From contig CAZFZT010000015.1 of NCBI GenBank assembly GCA_964523675.1, forward strand, positions 1 to 47,731: 47,731 nt of DNA, written 5' to 3'. Under the pieces are notes generated by a model. That model saw nothing but the letters and a program-made list of their open reading frames with translations, did no database searches and was not told where the DNA came from. The DNA is from CAZFZT01 sp964523675 (GTDB lineage Bacteria > Planctomycetota > Phycisphaerae > Phycisphaerales > SM1A02). A program made the position numbers and the translations under genes. Of this stretch, positions 1-8,315 are shown in pieces (position 1 is the first letter of the stretch; each line of letters begins with the position of its first letter).

Positions 1-17
1 GCAACGCCCGCGTCGTG

Positions 18-728
18 TAGGGCATGAGTGTAGGTTGGGGTGGTGGCGGCATGATTCATTCCGGCGCGGTGCTGGGGGCAATGCCAGACGCGAGAAAGGT
101 GGAGTTTATCAAGGCGGTTAATGAACTCACCGCTGCTGGAATCACTGTCGGCGTCTACTTTGCCAGCCGTGTGCCGAAGTCCAGCACTTCGGTCTATATC
201 GCGGATGTTGCGCCCGTCGAACCGTTCGACTTCAGTAATCCGGCGCATCTCAACATGACAGTCGAGCAGATTATGCAGCCGCTTCTGGATATTGGCGTCA
301 CGGAGTTTTGGCTGGACAACGCGTCACACCCTACTCACCGACATGAAATCGCACTGCTTGCCGACCATGTTCGCCAGCGTGGAGGGTACGTTGTCATGGA
401 AGCTTCGCCGCGTGCAAGTACTGCATCAGGCACGCTCGACCTTCCAGTGATCGCCCAGATTGCAAGCGCATCGCTGAATCGCTTCATCTATCTCAATAAC
501 GATAAGAAGAATGACAGTTGGCTTCCGCTGCCGAGCCACACCGAGTTAATCGCGATCATCTCTTCACATCAGACCTATGACAATTCAGTACCATCCAATC
601 AGCAAGAGCAGATCGCATATCTAGCGGCTCAGACGGAGAAGCGCCTGAGCCAGGGCTTCACCGTCTTCAATATGGAGGAAAACTTGGACGAGGAGTACCT
701 TGCGATTATCGCCGACTGGGTGAACTGA
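18..728 (+). CDS. Unrecognised barrel-like protein, probably lacking its N-terminus
   Basis: The frame opens right after an in-frame TAG at 18-20. The first ATG is at 24 and another is at 51; the product is 234 residues or a little less. There is no signal peptide or clear domain signature. Several strand-like stretches (ITVGVYFAS, VTEFWLDNAS, GGYVVMEAS) are spaced by helices in the way of the C-terminal half of a TIM barrel, and acidic residues follow the strands, which recalls glycoside hydrolases. A full barrel needs more sequence upstream, so this may be the back half of a gene frameshifted or truncated near the window edge. It could also be a stand-alone hypothetical protein. Function is not assigned. 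Confidence 0.55.
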
Positions 729-799
729 TTCCGCAGCGGTCGCGGAGATGAAACGGGATGATGGGGTGAACCGTCACCGGTCTTGTGTACACTCCTTGA

Positions 800-1621
800 G
801 TGGAATCGCCTGACCTGCTTCAGATCATCTTCCTCTGCGCCATCGGCCTCTTTGCCGGCGCGGTCGGCGGCATGATCGGCATCGGCGGTTCGGTCGTCAT
901 GATCCCGGCCATGTCGATCATCCTCGGACCGAATCAACATCTGTATCAGGCCGCTGCGATGATCGTGAATGTCTTCGTCGCGCTGCCGGCGACGCTGCGG
1001 CATTGGCGGGCAGGGGCGGTGCGATGGGATGTCGCCAGGCGCATGCTGCCAATCGCGCTTGTGATGATCCTGATCGGCGTGGGCGCGAGCAACCTGCTCG
1101 ATGGCGAGCGGCTGCGGCAGATCTTCGCGGTCTTTCTCATCTATGTGATCGGCTTCAACATCGTGCGAATGATGCAGAAGCGCGAGGAGCCCGCAGTTGG
1201 CGAGCAGCGCGCCGGCTGGGGGCCGAGCGCAGCGGTGGGTTCGATCATGGGATTCCTTGCAGGGTTGCTCGGCATCGGCGGCGGCGCCCTGGCTGTGCCG
1301 CTGCTCCAGCGCATCAGCAATCTGCCGCTTCGGCAGTGCATTGCCACGAGCTCTGCCGTCATGTGCATCACCGCTTTTCTCGGTGCGATCGCGCGGAACG
1401 CCACGATTCATTGGCATCACGATGAGCGGTCGGCTGCGGAGGCGACCGACATGCTTGCTGTGGGAGATTCCCTGCTGCTGGCTGGAATCATCATCCCGAC
1501 GGCTTTTATCGGTGGAATGATCGGCGCAGGGCTGACGCACCGGTTGCCGTTGAACGGGGTGCGGCTGGTATTCGTTTTGCTGATGAGCTGGGCAGCGCTG
1601 CGGATGCTGGGGATCGTGTGA
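800..1621 (+). CDS. TSUP (TauE/SafE) family permease
   Basis: A polytopic inner-membrane protein of 273 residues with about seven or eight hydrophobic segments. It has the duplicated Gly-rich signature of the TauE/SafE family: GLFAGAVGGMIGIGGSVVMIP near residues 16-36 and GFLAGLLGIGGGALAVP in the second half. The family moves sulfite, sulfoacetate or other organosulfur anions, or acts as an uncharacterised anion permease; the substrate cannot be read from the sequence. The start is GTG, the only sensible one before the first membrane segment. It is 62 nt upstream of an HtpX-like protease on the same strand, so co-transcription is possible. Length is normal for the family. Confidence 0.87.
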   Translation: MESPDLLQIIFLCAIGLFAGAVGGMIGIGGSVVMIPAMSIILGPNQHLYQAAAMIVNVFVALPATLRHWRAGAVRWDVARRMLPIALVMILIGVGASNLLDGERLRQIFAVFLIYVIGFNIVRMMQKREEPAVGEQRAGWGPSAAVGSIMGFLAGLLGIGGGALAVPLLQRISNLPLRQCIATSSAVMCITAFLGAIARNATIHWHHDERSAAEATDMLAVGDSLLLAGIIIPTAFIGGMIGAGLTHRLPLNGVRLVFVLLMSWAALRMLGIV

Positions 1622-1682
1622 CTCTCCAGATCACAGCGCTTGCCTGAGCGTGCTAAGCCGCGGAGCGGCCCTAGGATTGACC

Positions 1683-2525
1683 ATGATCGCATTTGTGAAC
1701 AACGTCAAGACGGCCATACTGCTGGCGCTGCTGTTCGTGTTGCTCGTCTGGGTCGGGCAGATGGTGGGCGGCCTGCAGGGCATGTTGATTTTCGGCTTCT
1801 TCGCCATCCTCATGAACTTCGGGGCGTGGTTCTTCTCCGACAAGATCGCCATTGCTGCGATGCGCGGCAAGGAAGTCGCCGAAGACGCCCCGACGCCGGC
1901 GCTGCGCGATCTTTATCAGATGGTGCAGCGGCTGGCGCAGCGGGCGAACCTGCCGATGCCTCGTGTGTATGTGTGTCCGCAGCAGGCGCCGAATGCGTTT
2001 GCGACTGGACGCAATCCCAGGCACTCCGCGGTGGCGGTAACGATGGGCGCGCTGCAGCTGCTCAGTCATGATGAGCTCGAAGGCGTCATGGCTCATGAAC
2101 TCGCACACATCAAGAACCGCGATACGCTGACCTCGACCATCGCGGGGACCATCGCCGGCATCTTCAGCGTCATGGCGCATTGGGGCTTTCTCATCTTTGC
2201 CGGTAATCGGCAGAGCAATCCCCTTGTGATGATCGGTGTCGTGATTCTGGCAGCAGTGGGGGCGGCGATGATCAAGGCGATGATCAGCCGTTCGCGCGAG
2301 TTCGTTGCTGATGCGGATGGCGCGAAGATCGCCGGTTCGCCGCACGGCCTGGTCTCAGCCCTGCAGAAACTCGAGTCGTACTCGAAGCGCGTGCCAATGC
2401 ACAATCCGAACCCCGCAATGAATAATCTATTCATCGTGGAGCCGTTGGTGGATGGCCGCACGCTGACGAACCTGTTTGCGACGCATCCGCCGACGGAGCG
2501 AAGAATTGCGGCGTTGATGCGATAA
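1683..2525 (+). CDS. htpX: HtpX-like membrane zinc metalloprotease (M48B)
   Basis: An integral membrane protease of 280 residues that degrades misfolded membrane proteins in HtpX systems. Two N-terminal membrane helices (about residues 10-28 and 32-50) precede a cytosolic catalytic domain. HELAH at 138-142 supplies the two His zinc ligands and the catalytic Glu. The segment SREFVADADGAK carries the downstream Glu ligand. Two more hydrophobic stretches lie between these motifs, as in the family. The open frame extends 33 nt upstream to a GTG, but the ATG at 1683 gives the typical HtpX beginning (MIAFVNNVKTAILLALL) and is preferred. Confidence 0.93.
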   Translation: MIAFVNNVKTAILLALLFVLLVWVGQMVGGLQGMLIFGFFAILMNFGAWFFSDKIAIAAMRGKEVAEDAPTPALRDLYQMVQRLAQRANLPMPRVYVCPQQAPNAFATGRNPRHSAVAVTMGALQLLSHDELEGVMAHELAHIKNRDTLTSTIAGTIAGIFSVMAHWGFLIFAGNRQSNPLVMIGVVILAAVGAAMIKAMISRSREFVADADGAKIAGSPHGLVSALQKLESYSKRVPMHNPNPAMNNLFIVEPLVDGRTLTNLFATHPPTERRIAALMR

Positions 2526-2536
2526 GACCGAAAACC

Positions 2537-2562
2537 GTTTAGCCGCGACGCGCAGCGGAGCG
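2537..2562. repeat. 26-bp inverted repeat, left copy (flanks accA)
   Basis: This 26-base stretch, beginning GTTTAGCCGCGACG, recurs as a perfect reverse complement at 3776-3801. The left copy continues as CGCGGCT, so positions 2541-2567 also form their own stem (AGCCGCG with CGCGGCT). It lies between htpX and the 3' end of accA and resembles a dispersed REP-like element. Confidence 0.85.
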
Positions 2563-2626
2563 CGGCTGTTGCATCGAAACCGAGCTACATCCATCTGCCT
2601 TCATCTGCGTCGATCTGCGGTTTCAA

Positions 2627-3607
2627 TCACCCGCCGATAATCTCCCCGATGCGGCGGAACTTCTCGTAGCGCCGTTGTACGAGTGTTTGCGGCTTAAAGC
2701 GCTTGAGTTCGCGAAGCTTGTCAACGATCCACTTTTCGATGTTCGCGGCCGCTGCATGGGCGTCACGGTGCGCCCCGCCGAGCGGCTCGGGAATCACTTC
2801 GTCAATGAGGCCGTTCTTGAGGTTGTCGCGCGCGGTCAGCGCAAGGGCCTCGGCTGCTGCGTTATTGGTTTCCTCGTTGGATTCCTTCCACAGAATCGCA
2901 GCGCATCCTTCGGGGCTGATGACCGAATACCACGAGAACTCCATCATGGCGACGCGGTCGCCCACGCCGATGCCCAGCGCGCCGCCGGAGCCGCCCTCGC
3001 CGATCACGATGCAGACGATCGGCGTCTTCAGCCGGCTCATCTCGCGCAGGTTCATGGCGATCGCCTCGGCCTGGCCGCGCTCTTCCGCCTTGAGACCGGG
3101 ATATGCGCCGGGCGTGTCGATGAAGGTGACGATGGGCAGGCCGAACTTCTCCGCCAGTTTCATCTTGTGCAGGGCTTTGCGGTACCCCTCAGGATGAGCG
3201 CAGCCGAAGTGGCACGCGACCTTTTCCTGCGTGGACTTGCCTTTCTGGTGGCCGACCACCATGCATTTGTGCGGCCCGAGGCGGGCAAGGCCGGTGATGA
3301 TCGCCGGGTCGTCACCAAAGTGCCGGTCGCCGTGGAGTTCACGGAAGTCGCGGCAGATCATCTGGATGTAATCGGAGGTCTGCGGCCTGGCTGGATGTCG
3401 CGCAACGCGCACGGTATCGACCGCGCGAAGGTCGGTGTAGAGTTTCGCAAGCAGCGAATCGCGGCTGGTGCGAAGATTGGCGAGTTCCTCGGCGTAGGCA
3501 TCAGCATCATCGCGCGCCTCGAGCGCGGCGATCTGTTTCTCAAGCTCGATCGCCGGCTGCTCGAAGGTGAGCGTGTAACTGCCGCTGTAGCCGTTGGCTT
3601 TGGCCAT
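2627..3607 (-). CDS. accA: Acetyl-CoA carboxylase carboxyltransferase subunit alpha
   Basis: Forms the carboxyltransferase with AccD and moves the carboxyl group from carboxybiotin to acetyl-CoA, the first step of fatty-acid synthesis. The 326-residue product matches the roughly 320-residue family length. It has the N-terminal helical region (LEKQIAALEAR), the family segment around residues 90-120 (RHPARPQTSDYIQMICRDF), the crotonase-fold oxyanion region (FIDTPGAYPG, then GEGGSGGALGIGVGD) and a normal C-terminus. The open frame runs 46 codons further upstream, but those codons cover palindromic repeat DNA, so ATG at 3607 (MAKANGYSGSY) is chosen. accD is not next to it, which is common. Confidence 0.97.
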   Translation of the reverse strand: MAKANGYSGSYTLTFEQPAIELEKQIAALEARDDADAYAEELANLRTSRDSLLAKLYTDLRAVDTVRVARHPARPQTSDYIQMICRDFRELHGDRHFGDDPAIITGLARLGPHKCMVVGHQKGKSTQEKVACHFGCAHPEGYRKALHKMKLAEKFGLPIVTFIDTPGAYPGLKAEERGQAEAIAMNLREMSRLKTPIVCIVIGEGGSGGALGIGVGDRVAMMEFSWYSVISPEGCAAILWKESNEETNNAAAEALALTARDNLKNGLIDEVIPEPLGGAHRDAHAAAANIEKWIVDKLRELKRFKPQTLVQRRYEKFRRIGEIIGG

Positions 3608-3684
3608 AAGCGGGATTGTAGCAGTGCGAGGAGTCGTGATGGAGCGGTCTTGCCGGAAGCGGAGGGCAAACGCGTTTTCAGGAG

Positions 3685-3746
3685 AGTGGCACGGGCATTC
3701 TGCCCGTGCGCATGCTCGCTCGCATGGGCTGGAAGCCCGTGCCACT
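3685..3746. repeat. Composite palindrome (REP-like double hairpin)
   Basis: The outer arms AGTGGCACGGGC (3685-3696) and GCCCGTGCCACT (3735-3746) are perfect 12-bp inverted repeats. Inside lie two small hairpins: CACGGGCA-TTC-TGCCCGTG (3690-3708) and GGGCT-GGA-AGCCC (3727-3739). It sits upstream of accA and downstream of the minus-strand gene ending at 3825. The two-hairpins-within-a-stem layout is that of a REP/BIME-like element, and it could also stop transcription from 3825. Confidence 0.85.
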
Positions 3747-3775
3747 AAGAGTACGCGATTGCCCTGTGCCGGAAA

Positions 3776-3801
3776 CGCTCCGCTGCGCGTCGCGGCTAAA
3801 C
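3776..3801. repeat. 26-bp inverted repeat, right copy (flanks accA)
   Basis: Perfect reverse complement of 2537-2562, so accA and its leader are bracketed by inverted copies 1.2 kb apart. The copy lies in the short spacer upstream of accA, next to the composite palindrome at 3685-3746. Confidence 0.85.
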
Positions 3802-3824
3802 CACTTCACCTCGCTCGATGCACA

Positions 3825-4415
3825 TCATGTTCTCGCCTTTGCGCGAGAGAATGCACGGTCATACACCCGATCCGCAGCACGTCGTGCGGCGATGCGCTCG
3901 CGCTGCGTCGGCCCGGCCGTCCCGGCTGTGATTGATTCTGCGTCGAACTTGGCATCGGTGCGCACCGGCTTCGGAATGAGCAGGCCGAGCGCCTGGAAGC
4001 CGCGCCGTATGAGCGGTCCGACGCCGAGGTATGCAAGGAGCGCGATAATCGCAGCGATAAGTGCGGCCGATCCCCATGTCTGCGCGATGCGCACCATCGG
4101 ATGAACCTTGTCCTCGACATGGACGAGCCGCGAGCGCGTTCGGCCGGCTGCGGCGGCGATCGCCTGTTGATTCGCAATTGCAGCATGTTGATGATCGAGC
4201 GACCGTGTGAGATGCGCCTGCGCTTCTGAATCGATGGCGATGAACGCAGACGCTTCGTCAATGTGGTTAATCGACTGCGTCAATTCTTCGATCGTTTGGC
4301 GCGCAAGCGAATCGATGCGGGTCTGTTCACGATCGATGCGCTGCGTGGCGCGCTGACAGCCGCATGTTGCAAGAAGCAGCGCTGCGCAAAGAGCGTTGGG
4401 AAGTGGATGGCTCAA
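3825..4415 (-). CDS. Small predicted lipoprotein/membrane protein, TTG start, coupled to upstream gene
   Basis: A protein of 196 residues. The N-terminus is a signal-like stretch (NALCAALLLATCGCQ) with a poor lipobox (LATC). A helical region of about 90 residues follows, then one strong membrane helix (SAALIAAIIALLAYLGVG) and a basic tail. The open frame runs to an ATG at 4460, but the TTG at 4415 overlaps the TGA of the upstream gene (4412-4414) and is preceded by GGAGGAGGA, so translational coupling from TTG is the better start. No family is recognised. The arrangement resembles small phage lysis accessory proteins, but this is only inference. Confidence 0.65.
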   Translation of the reverse strand: MSHPLPNALCAALLLATCGCQRATQRIDREQTRIDSLARQTIEELTQSINHIDEASAFIAIDSEAQAHLTRSLDHQHAAIANQQAIAAAAGRTRSRLVHVEDKVHPMVRIAQTWGSAALIAAIIALLAYLGVGPLIRRGFQALGLLIPKPVRTDAKFDAESITAGTAGPTQRERIAARRAADRVYDRAFSRAKART

Positions 4416-4675
4416 TCTCCTCCTCCCGCAATTGCATTCCAAAGCAATCGGAACGGCCACGTGACGAGCGCGGTCACAGCAGCGAGCAGCGCGGCGGTGA
4501 CGTAGCGGGCGCGCTTCTGTTCATTGGTTTCAAGATCTTCGACGCGCCGCGTCAGGCCGCGCTCATCGAGCGTGCCGACGAGATGCTGCTTGATCGTCTC
4601 GACTTTGCGGTCGGTGCTGCGCACCTGATCGGACAGTGCGTCAAGTTTTCGCGCGATGGTTCTGAGGTCGCTCAT
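4412..4675 (-). CDS. Small coiled-coil protein with C-terminal membrane helix
   Basis: A product of 87 residues. Residues 1-50 are a predicted coiled coil (LDALSDQVRSTDRKVETIKQ), and the C-terminus is one membrane helix (VTAALLAAVTALVTWPFRLLW). ATG at 4675 has GGAGGA about 11 nt upstream. A longer frame exists, but its extra residues are Arg-rich and unlikely. Its stop codon overlaps the TTG start of the next gene, so the two form a coupled pair. The coiled-coil-plus-C-terminal-helix plan is like phage XhlA-type proteins, but no specific match is claimed. Confidence 0.65.
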   Translation of the reverse strand: MSDLRTIARKLDALSDQVRSTDRKVETIKQHLVGTLDERGLTRRVEDLETNEQKRARYVTAALLAAVTALVTWPFRLLWNAIAGGGD

Positions 4676-4823
4676 GGTGTAGTGGTCCTCCACCATGAGG
4701 CGCGAGTGGAAGCGACAGCGCGCGCGGAAGAATGCTGAACGGCGGCTACGGGCGTGCGGGACGATGCGAACGCTCAACCGCGGGCTGCTGCCACGCGGCT
4801 ATTGGGGTGCTATGGCTGCGACT

Positions 4824-5720
4824 TCAGTGGTGCCCGCACGAACAGCCCTCCGCGTGCATCATGATCGCAAGCGCTCCGGGATGCGACCCCTCATGCGCGC
4901 TCAGGTGCGGGGCGGCCTGCTGCTGGAAGCGCTCGCGGTGCAGGTCGTACTGCGGGTTGTTTTGCGTGTTCTGATAATTCCGCTCAATGAGGCGTGTCAC
5001 GTTCTCGATGCGCGTCTGCGGATGCGGATGCGTCGAGAGGAACTCCGGCGGCGCGCCGCCCTGCGATGCTTCCACCAGGACATCAAGAACCTGCAACATT
5101 CCGCGCGGGTCATAGCCCGCCTCGACCATGTAGCGCAGGCCGAGGTCGTCCGCCTCGATTTCCTGGCTTCGCCCGAATGAAAGCTGATACCCACCGGTGG
5201 CGAGCTGCGCGCCGAGCAGCAGGAGTTGTGACTCCGTCAACTGGCCGAGCGCGCCAAGACCAAGCTCCACCGCCATCGACTGGCTGATGCGCTCATCGAC
5301 GTGTTGGCCGGTGACGTGTCCGATTTCGTGCCCAAGCACGCCCGCCAACTGCGCTTCGTTCTCGAAGCGCGCCAAAAGCCCGCGGCTGATGAACACGTGG
5401 CCGCCCGGCAGAGCGAAGGCGTTGATGACATCCGAGTCGAGCACGGTAAATGTCCACTGGATGTCATCGAACTCCGGCTCGACGCGCGCTGCGAGCGCGC
5501 TGCCCACCTGGCTGACGTATTGCCGCACGCTTGCGTTGGGAATCTCACCGCCATACTCCTGCACGAGCTGCGGCTTGGCTTCGTCGCCAAGTTGGGCCGC
5601 TTGGGACGATGAGATCATGACGAACTGGCTCCGGCCGGTGGCGGGGTTCGTCTGACAGCCGGTGAGCCCGGCAGCCGAGAGCGTAATTGCGGCGAGTGCG
5701 ATCCTTGCAGCGTTGTACAT
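4824..5720 (-). CDS. M48 family metalloprotease, lipoprotein (LoiP/BepA-like)
   Basis: A periplasmic zinc protease of 298 residues, probably lipid-anchored. It has a signal peptide with lipobox LTGC (Cys22). The conserved NAFALPGG motif lies near residues 100-107, HEIGH at 131-135 and the downstream ligand segment SQEIEADDLGLRYM. HPHPQTRIENV is the typical end of the catalytic domain. The Cys/His-rich tail (EGCSCGHH) is unusual and could bind metal. Relatives such as LoiP and BepA work in outer-membrane quality control; the role here is inferred from the family. It is transcribed away from menG. Confidence 0.92.
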   Translation of the reverse strand: MYNAARIALAAITLSAAGLTGCQTNPATGRSQFVMISSSQAAQLGDEAKPQLVQEYGGEIPNASVRQYVSQVGSALAARVEPEFDDIQWTFTVLDSDVINAFALPGGHVFISRGLLARFENEAQLAGVLGHEIGHVTGQHVDERISQSMAVELGLGALGQLTESQLLLLGAQLATGGYQLSFGRSQEIEADDLGLRYMVEAGYDPRGMLQVLDVLVEASQGGAPPEFLSTHPHPQTRIENVTRLIERNYQNTQNNPQYDLHRERFQQQAAPHLSAHEGSHPGALAIMMHAEGCSCGHH

Positions 5721-5813
5721 GCTGAGTATCTCCAGCGGGTTGGGCTCGTGATAGACTTCGACCGTGCGCCACGGCAGTCGCTTCGTGACCGTCTCACCGT
5801 ATCATCCCACAAA

Positions 5814-6626
5814 ATGACCCATGTGTCACCGCCATCTTCCGATCCGGCCTGGTCTGAGAGCGATTTGAGGCGAAATCCTCATCTCGCTGAGGATAAACCG
5901 GACCGAGTCCGCCGCATGTTCGCCGCCATCGCGCGGCGGTATGACCTCAACAATCGGCTTCATTCGATTGGACGTGACCAAGCGTGGCGCCGGCGGGCGG
6001 TTGCACTGTCGGGGTTGACGGCAGGCGACCACGTGCTTGATGTCGCGTGCGGCACGGGCGACCTGACCGAAGCGTTCTGCCGCGCCCGGCCGCGCCCGAA
6101 GCGCGTGGTCGGCCTCGACTTCACGCCGGAAATGCTTGATGTTGCACGGGAAAAAGCAGCGAAGCGCGAGCGGCGACAAGGCATGCCTACGCCGGAGTAC
6201 GTGCAAGGCGATGCGATGAATCTGCCGTTTGATGATGCGTCGTTCGATGTTGTTTCGATTGCGTTTGGCATACGCAATGTGGCGGAGCCGGCCAAGGCGC
6301 TAGAGGAGTTTCGGCGCGTGATGCGGCCGGGCGGGCGGTTGGTCGTTCTTGAGTTCAGCCAGCCGCGTAACGGGCTATTGCGCACGCTCAATGCGATCTA
6401 TTGCAATCGCATCATGCCGATTACTGCGACGCTGCTGGCCGGTGCAGGCGGCAGGAGCGGCGCGTATCACTATCTGCCGAAGTCGGTTGCGACATTCGAA
6501 GGCGGCGATCGCGAGCATATGTTGATGCTGATGCGCAATGCCGGGTTCGCAAATGAATCGGCACTTGCGCTCACCTTCGGCGTATGCTGCCTGTATCGCG
6601 GCGTTTCTCGAGTGGCTGCCACTTAG
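5814..6626 (+). CDS. menG: Demethylmenaquinone/ubiquinone methyltransferase
   Basis: A class I SAM methyltransferase for the C-methylation step of quinone synthesis. In planctomycetes this is most likely menaquinone, so menG is preferred over ubiE. The family signature YDLNNRLHSIGRDQAWRR is at residues 43-60. Motif I (DVACGTGD) is at 76-83, and later come GDAMNLPF, SIAFGIRN and LEFSQP, all typical of MenG/UbiE. The chosen ATG gives 270 residues; an in-frame ATG at 5748 would add 22 residues unlike the family. The approximately 20-residue extension before the conserved core is longer than usual. Confidence 0.93.
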   Translation: MTHVSPPSSDPAWSESDLRRNPHLAEDKPDRVRRMFAAIARRYDLNNRLHSIGRDQAWRRRAVALSGLTAGDHVLDVACGTGDLTEAFCRARPRPKRVVGLDFTPEMLDVAREKAAKRERRQGMPTPEYVQGDAMNLPFDDASFDVVSIAFGIRNVAEPAKALEEFRRVMRPGGRLVVLEFSQPRNGLLRTLNAIYCNRIMPITATLLAGAGGRSGAYHYLPKSVATFEGGDREHMLMLMRNAGFANESALALTFGVCCLYRGVSRVAAT

Positions 6627-6694
6627 CCCCAGTCAGTGGCGGGGGGTTGAATGCTACGATTCACGTGAGGTGTCCCTCAACAAAGGAGTTCATC

Positions 6695-7171
6695 ATGGCA
6701 GTCAAACCCATTCCAGATGGTTACCACAGCGTTACGCCGTACCTCGTGCACGACAATGCCGCGAAGGCGATCGAGTTTTACAAGGAGGCCTTCGGCGCAG
6801 AAGAACTGCTGCGCATGGAGATGCCCGGCGGCGGCGTCGCGCATGCGGAAATCAAGATCGGCGACTCGCCCATCATGATTGCCGACGAATGTCCCGAGGG
6901 CGGCTTCAAATCTGCCAGGTCAATCGGCGGCACGCCTGTGTCGATCATGCTGTACGTCGAAGATTGCGATGCGGTCTTCAACAAGGCCGTCGCAGCCGGG
7001 GCCAAGGTGCGCGAGGAACTCGAGGACCGCTTCTACGGCGACCGCAGCGGGCAGATCGAAGACCCGTTCGGTCACATCTGGAACATTGCGACGCACAAGG
7101 AAGATGTGCCGCCCGATGAGATGAAACGCCGCGCTGATGAGTTCATGAAGCAGATGGCAGCGAACGCATGA
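6695..7171 (+). CDS. VOC family protein (PhnB/glyoxalase-like)
   Basis: A cytosolic protein of 158 residues with the vicinal-oxygen-chelate fold: PYLVHDNAAKAIEFYKEAFGAEE at the start, HAEIKIGDSPIMIADE in the middle, and a second half ending DPFGHIWNIATHKED. This is the PhnB/YP_-type subgroup, and its substrate is not known. ATG at 6695 has AAAGGAG eight bases upstream; the open frame continues further upstream without family resemblance. Its stop overlaps the next gene start by 4 nt (ATGA), so the two are translationally coupled. Confidence 0.9.
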   Translation: MAVKPIPDGYHSVTPYLVHDNAAKAIEFYKEAFGAEELLRMEMPGGGVAHAEIKIGDSPIMIADECPEGGFKSARSIGGTPVSIMLYVEDCDAVFNKAVAAGAKVREELEDRFYGDRSGQIEDPFGHIWNIATHKEDVPPDEMKRRADEFMKQMAANA

Positions 7172-7635
7172 TCTGGGAATTGATCGTCGCGTTCGGCCTT
7201 GCGGCGACGCCGTGGATCGAACTGCTCGTGGTGATCCCGCTCGGTCTGGCGTGGGGTTTGCCGCCGGTGCCGCTGGCGATTGTTGTGTTTGCCGGCAACA
7301 CGGCAAGCGTGCTGCCGATTGTGTGGTTGCACGGCTGGTGGCGTGCATGGCGAGCGAAGCGACGAGCCGCAAAGGGCGAGCCGCTCGATGAGCAGCCGCA
7401 CTCAAAGCGGGGCGAGTGGGCGCGGCGGCTGTGGAACCGCTACGGCCTGCCGGGGCTCGCACTGCTTGCTCCGCTCGTGACCGGTGTGCATCTGGCGACC
7501 GCGATCGCGCTGCTCTCCGGCGCGCCGCGGCGGGCTGTCATCTTCTGGATGCTCGCGTCGATGGTGCTGTGGACCGTCGGCGTCACGGTTGTCACCTACT
7601 ACGGCATCGAAGGCGTGCGATGGCTGTGGGGCTGA
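7168..7635 (+). CDS. Small multidrug export family membrane protein
   Basis: An inner-membrane protein of 155 residues with the PF06695-type pattern: an N-terminal amphipathic plus hydrophobic pair ending TPWIELLVVIPLG, a Gly/Asn turn (VVFAGNTASVLPIVW), a basic cytosolic loop, then GLPGLALLAPLVTGVHLATAIAL and a final membrane helix. Family members are annotated as small multidrug exporters, mostly without experimental proof. It overlaps the VOC gene by 4 nt; a VOC protein coupled to an exporter suggests a minor detoxification pair, which is inference. Confidence 0.85.
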   Translation: MIWELIVAFGLAATPWIELLVVIPLGLAWGLPPVPLAIVVFAGNTASVLPIVWLHGWWRAWRAKRRAAKGEPLDEQPHSKRGEWARRLWNRYGLPGLALLAPLVTGVHLATAIALLSGAPRRAVIFWMLASMVLWTVGVTVVTYYGIEGVRWLWG

Positions 7636-7643
7636 GACAGTGC

Positions 7644-8315
7644 TCAGTGGAGCGAGTCGAGCAGTCGCAGCGTTCGCTTCATGATCTCCTGAGCAATCGT
7701 CTCGTCGTAATCTGTATGGCTCGGATCAGACACGAGGTGTCCGGTGCCTTGGTAGAGAAACAGCGTGCCATTAGCCGCCGCCGCGAGCGCGCGAGCTACG
7801 TCGAGGTCTTCCTCTGCCCAGGGATCATGCTCAACGAGATGAAGCTGCAGCTTTACACCCTGGGGCCAGGCCTCGCCGAAGGTTTCCAGTGGCACGGCCG
7901 AGTGGCAGAGAATCGCCGCGACGACAGGGGGTCGTGTTTGCGCAAGTTTCTGGGCAGGCATGACGCCGAGCGAAAAGCCGATAACGACCATGGGTTCATT
8001 GTCGTCCACCGCCGCGACGCCGCGTTCGATGATCGTGTCGAAGCCGACTGTTTCAGCATACGCGACGCCTTCTTCAATTGCGGAGAATGTGCGGCCGTCG
8101 AACAGGTCAGGGACTTTGACCGCGTAACCCGCATCGCGCAGGTGCTCCGCGAATGCAGTAATGCCGGGCGAAACTCCGAGTGCATGATGGAAGATGAGGA
8201 TTCTCGGAATCGGATTAGCTCCTGCTGGCGCCGTGTCAGGTGGACCGCTCCGGCAGCCAAGTAGAAAGATCAGGATGGTCACGACGGGTGCCGAGATGCG
8301 CGTGAAACAGCTCAA
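7644..8315 (-). CDS. Dienelactone-hydrolase-like alpha/beta hydrolase, lipoprotein
   Basis: A product of 223 residues with a lipoprotein signal (ILIFLLGC, Cys21) and an alpha/beta-hydrolase core. GFSLG at 113-117 holds Ser115 at the nucleophile position, where classical dienelactone hydrolase has Cys. EHDPWAEEDL supplies the Asp and GTGHLVSD the His. The start is a TTG lying directly after the TGA of nrdR (8316-8318), giving a clean signal peptide. It is therefore probably co-transcribed with nrdR. An exported, Ser-type member with an unknown ester or lactone substrate is the most that can be said. Confidence 0.85.
   Translation of the reverse strand: MSCFTRISAPVVTILIFLLGCRSGPPDTAPAGANPIPRILIFHHALGVSPGITAFAEHLRDAGYAVKVPDLFDGRTFSAIEEGVAYAETVGFDTIIERGVAAVDDNEPMVVIGFSLGVMPAQKLAQTRPPVVAAILCHSAVPLETFGEAWPQGVKLQLHLVEHDPWAEEDLDVARALAAAANGTLFLYQGTGHLVSDPSHTDYDETIAQEIMKRTLRLLDSLH

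Noticed and set aside
629..1540. Long minus-strand frame opposite the TauE/SafE gene
   Set aside because: Low-complexity His/Arg/Asp sequence typical of the antisense of a high-GC gene, and the permease on the other strand has clear family motifs.
2675..3748. Plus-strand frame opposite accA
   Set aside because: Antisense shadow; accA is unambiguous on the minus strand.
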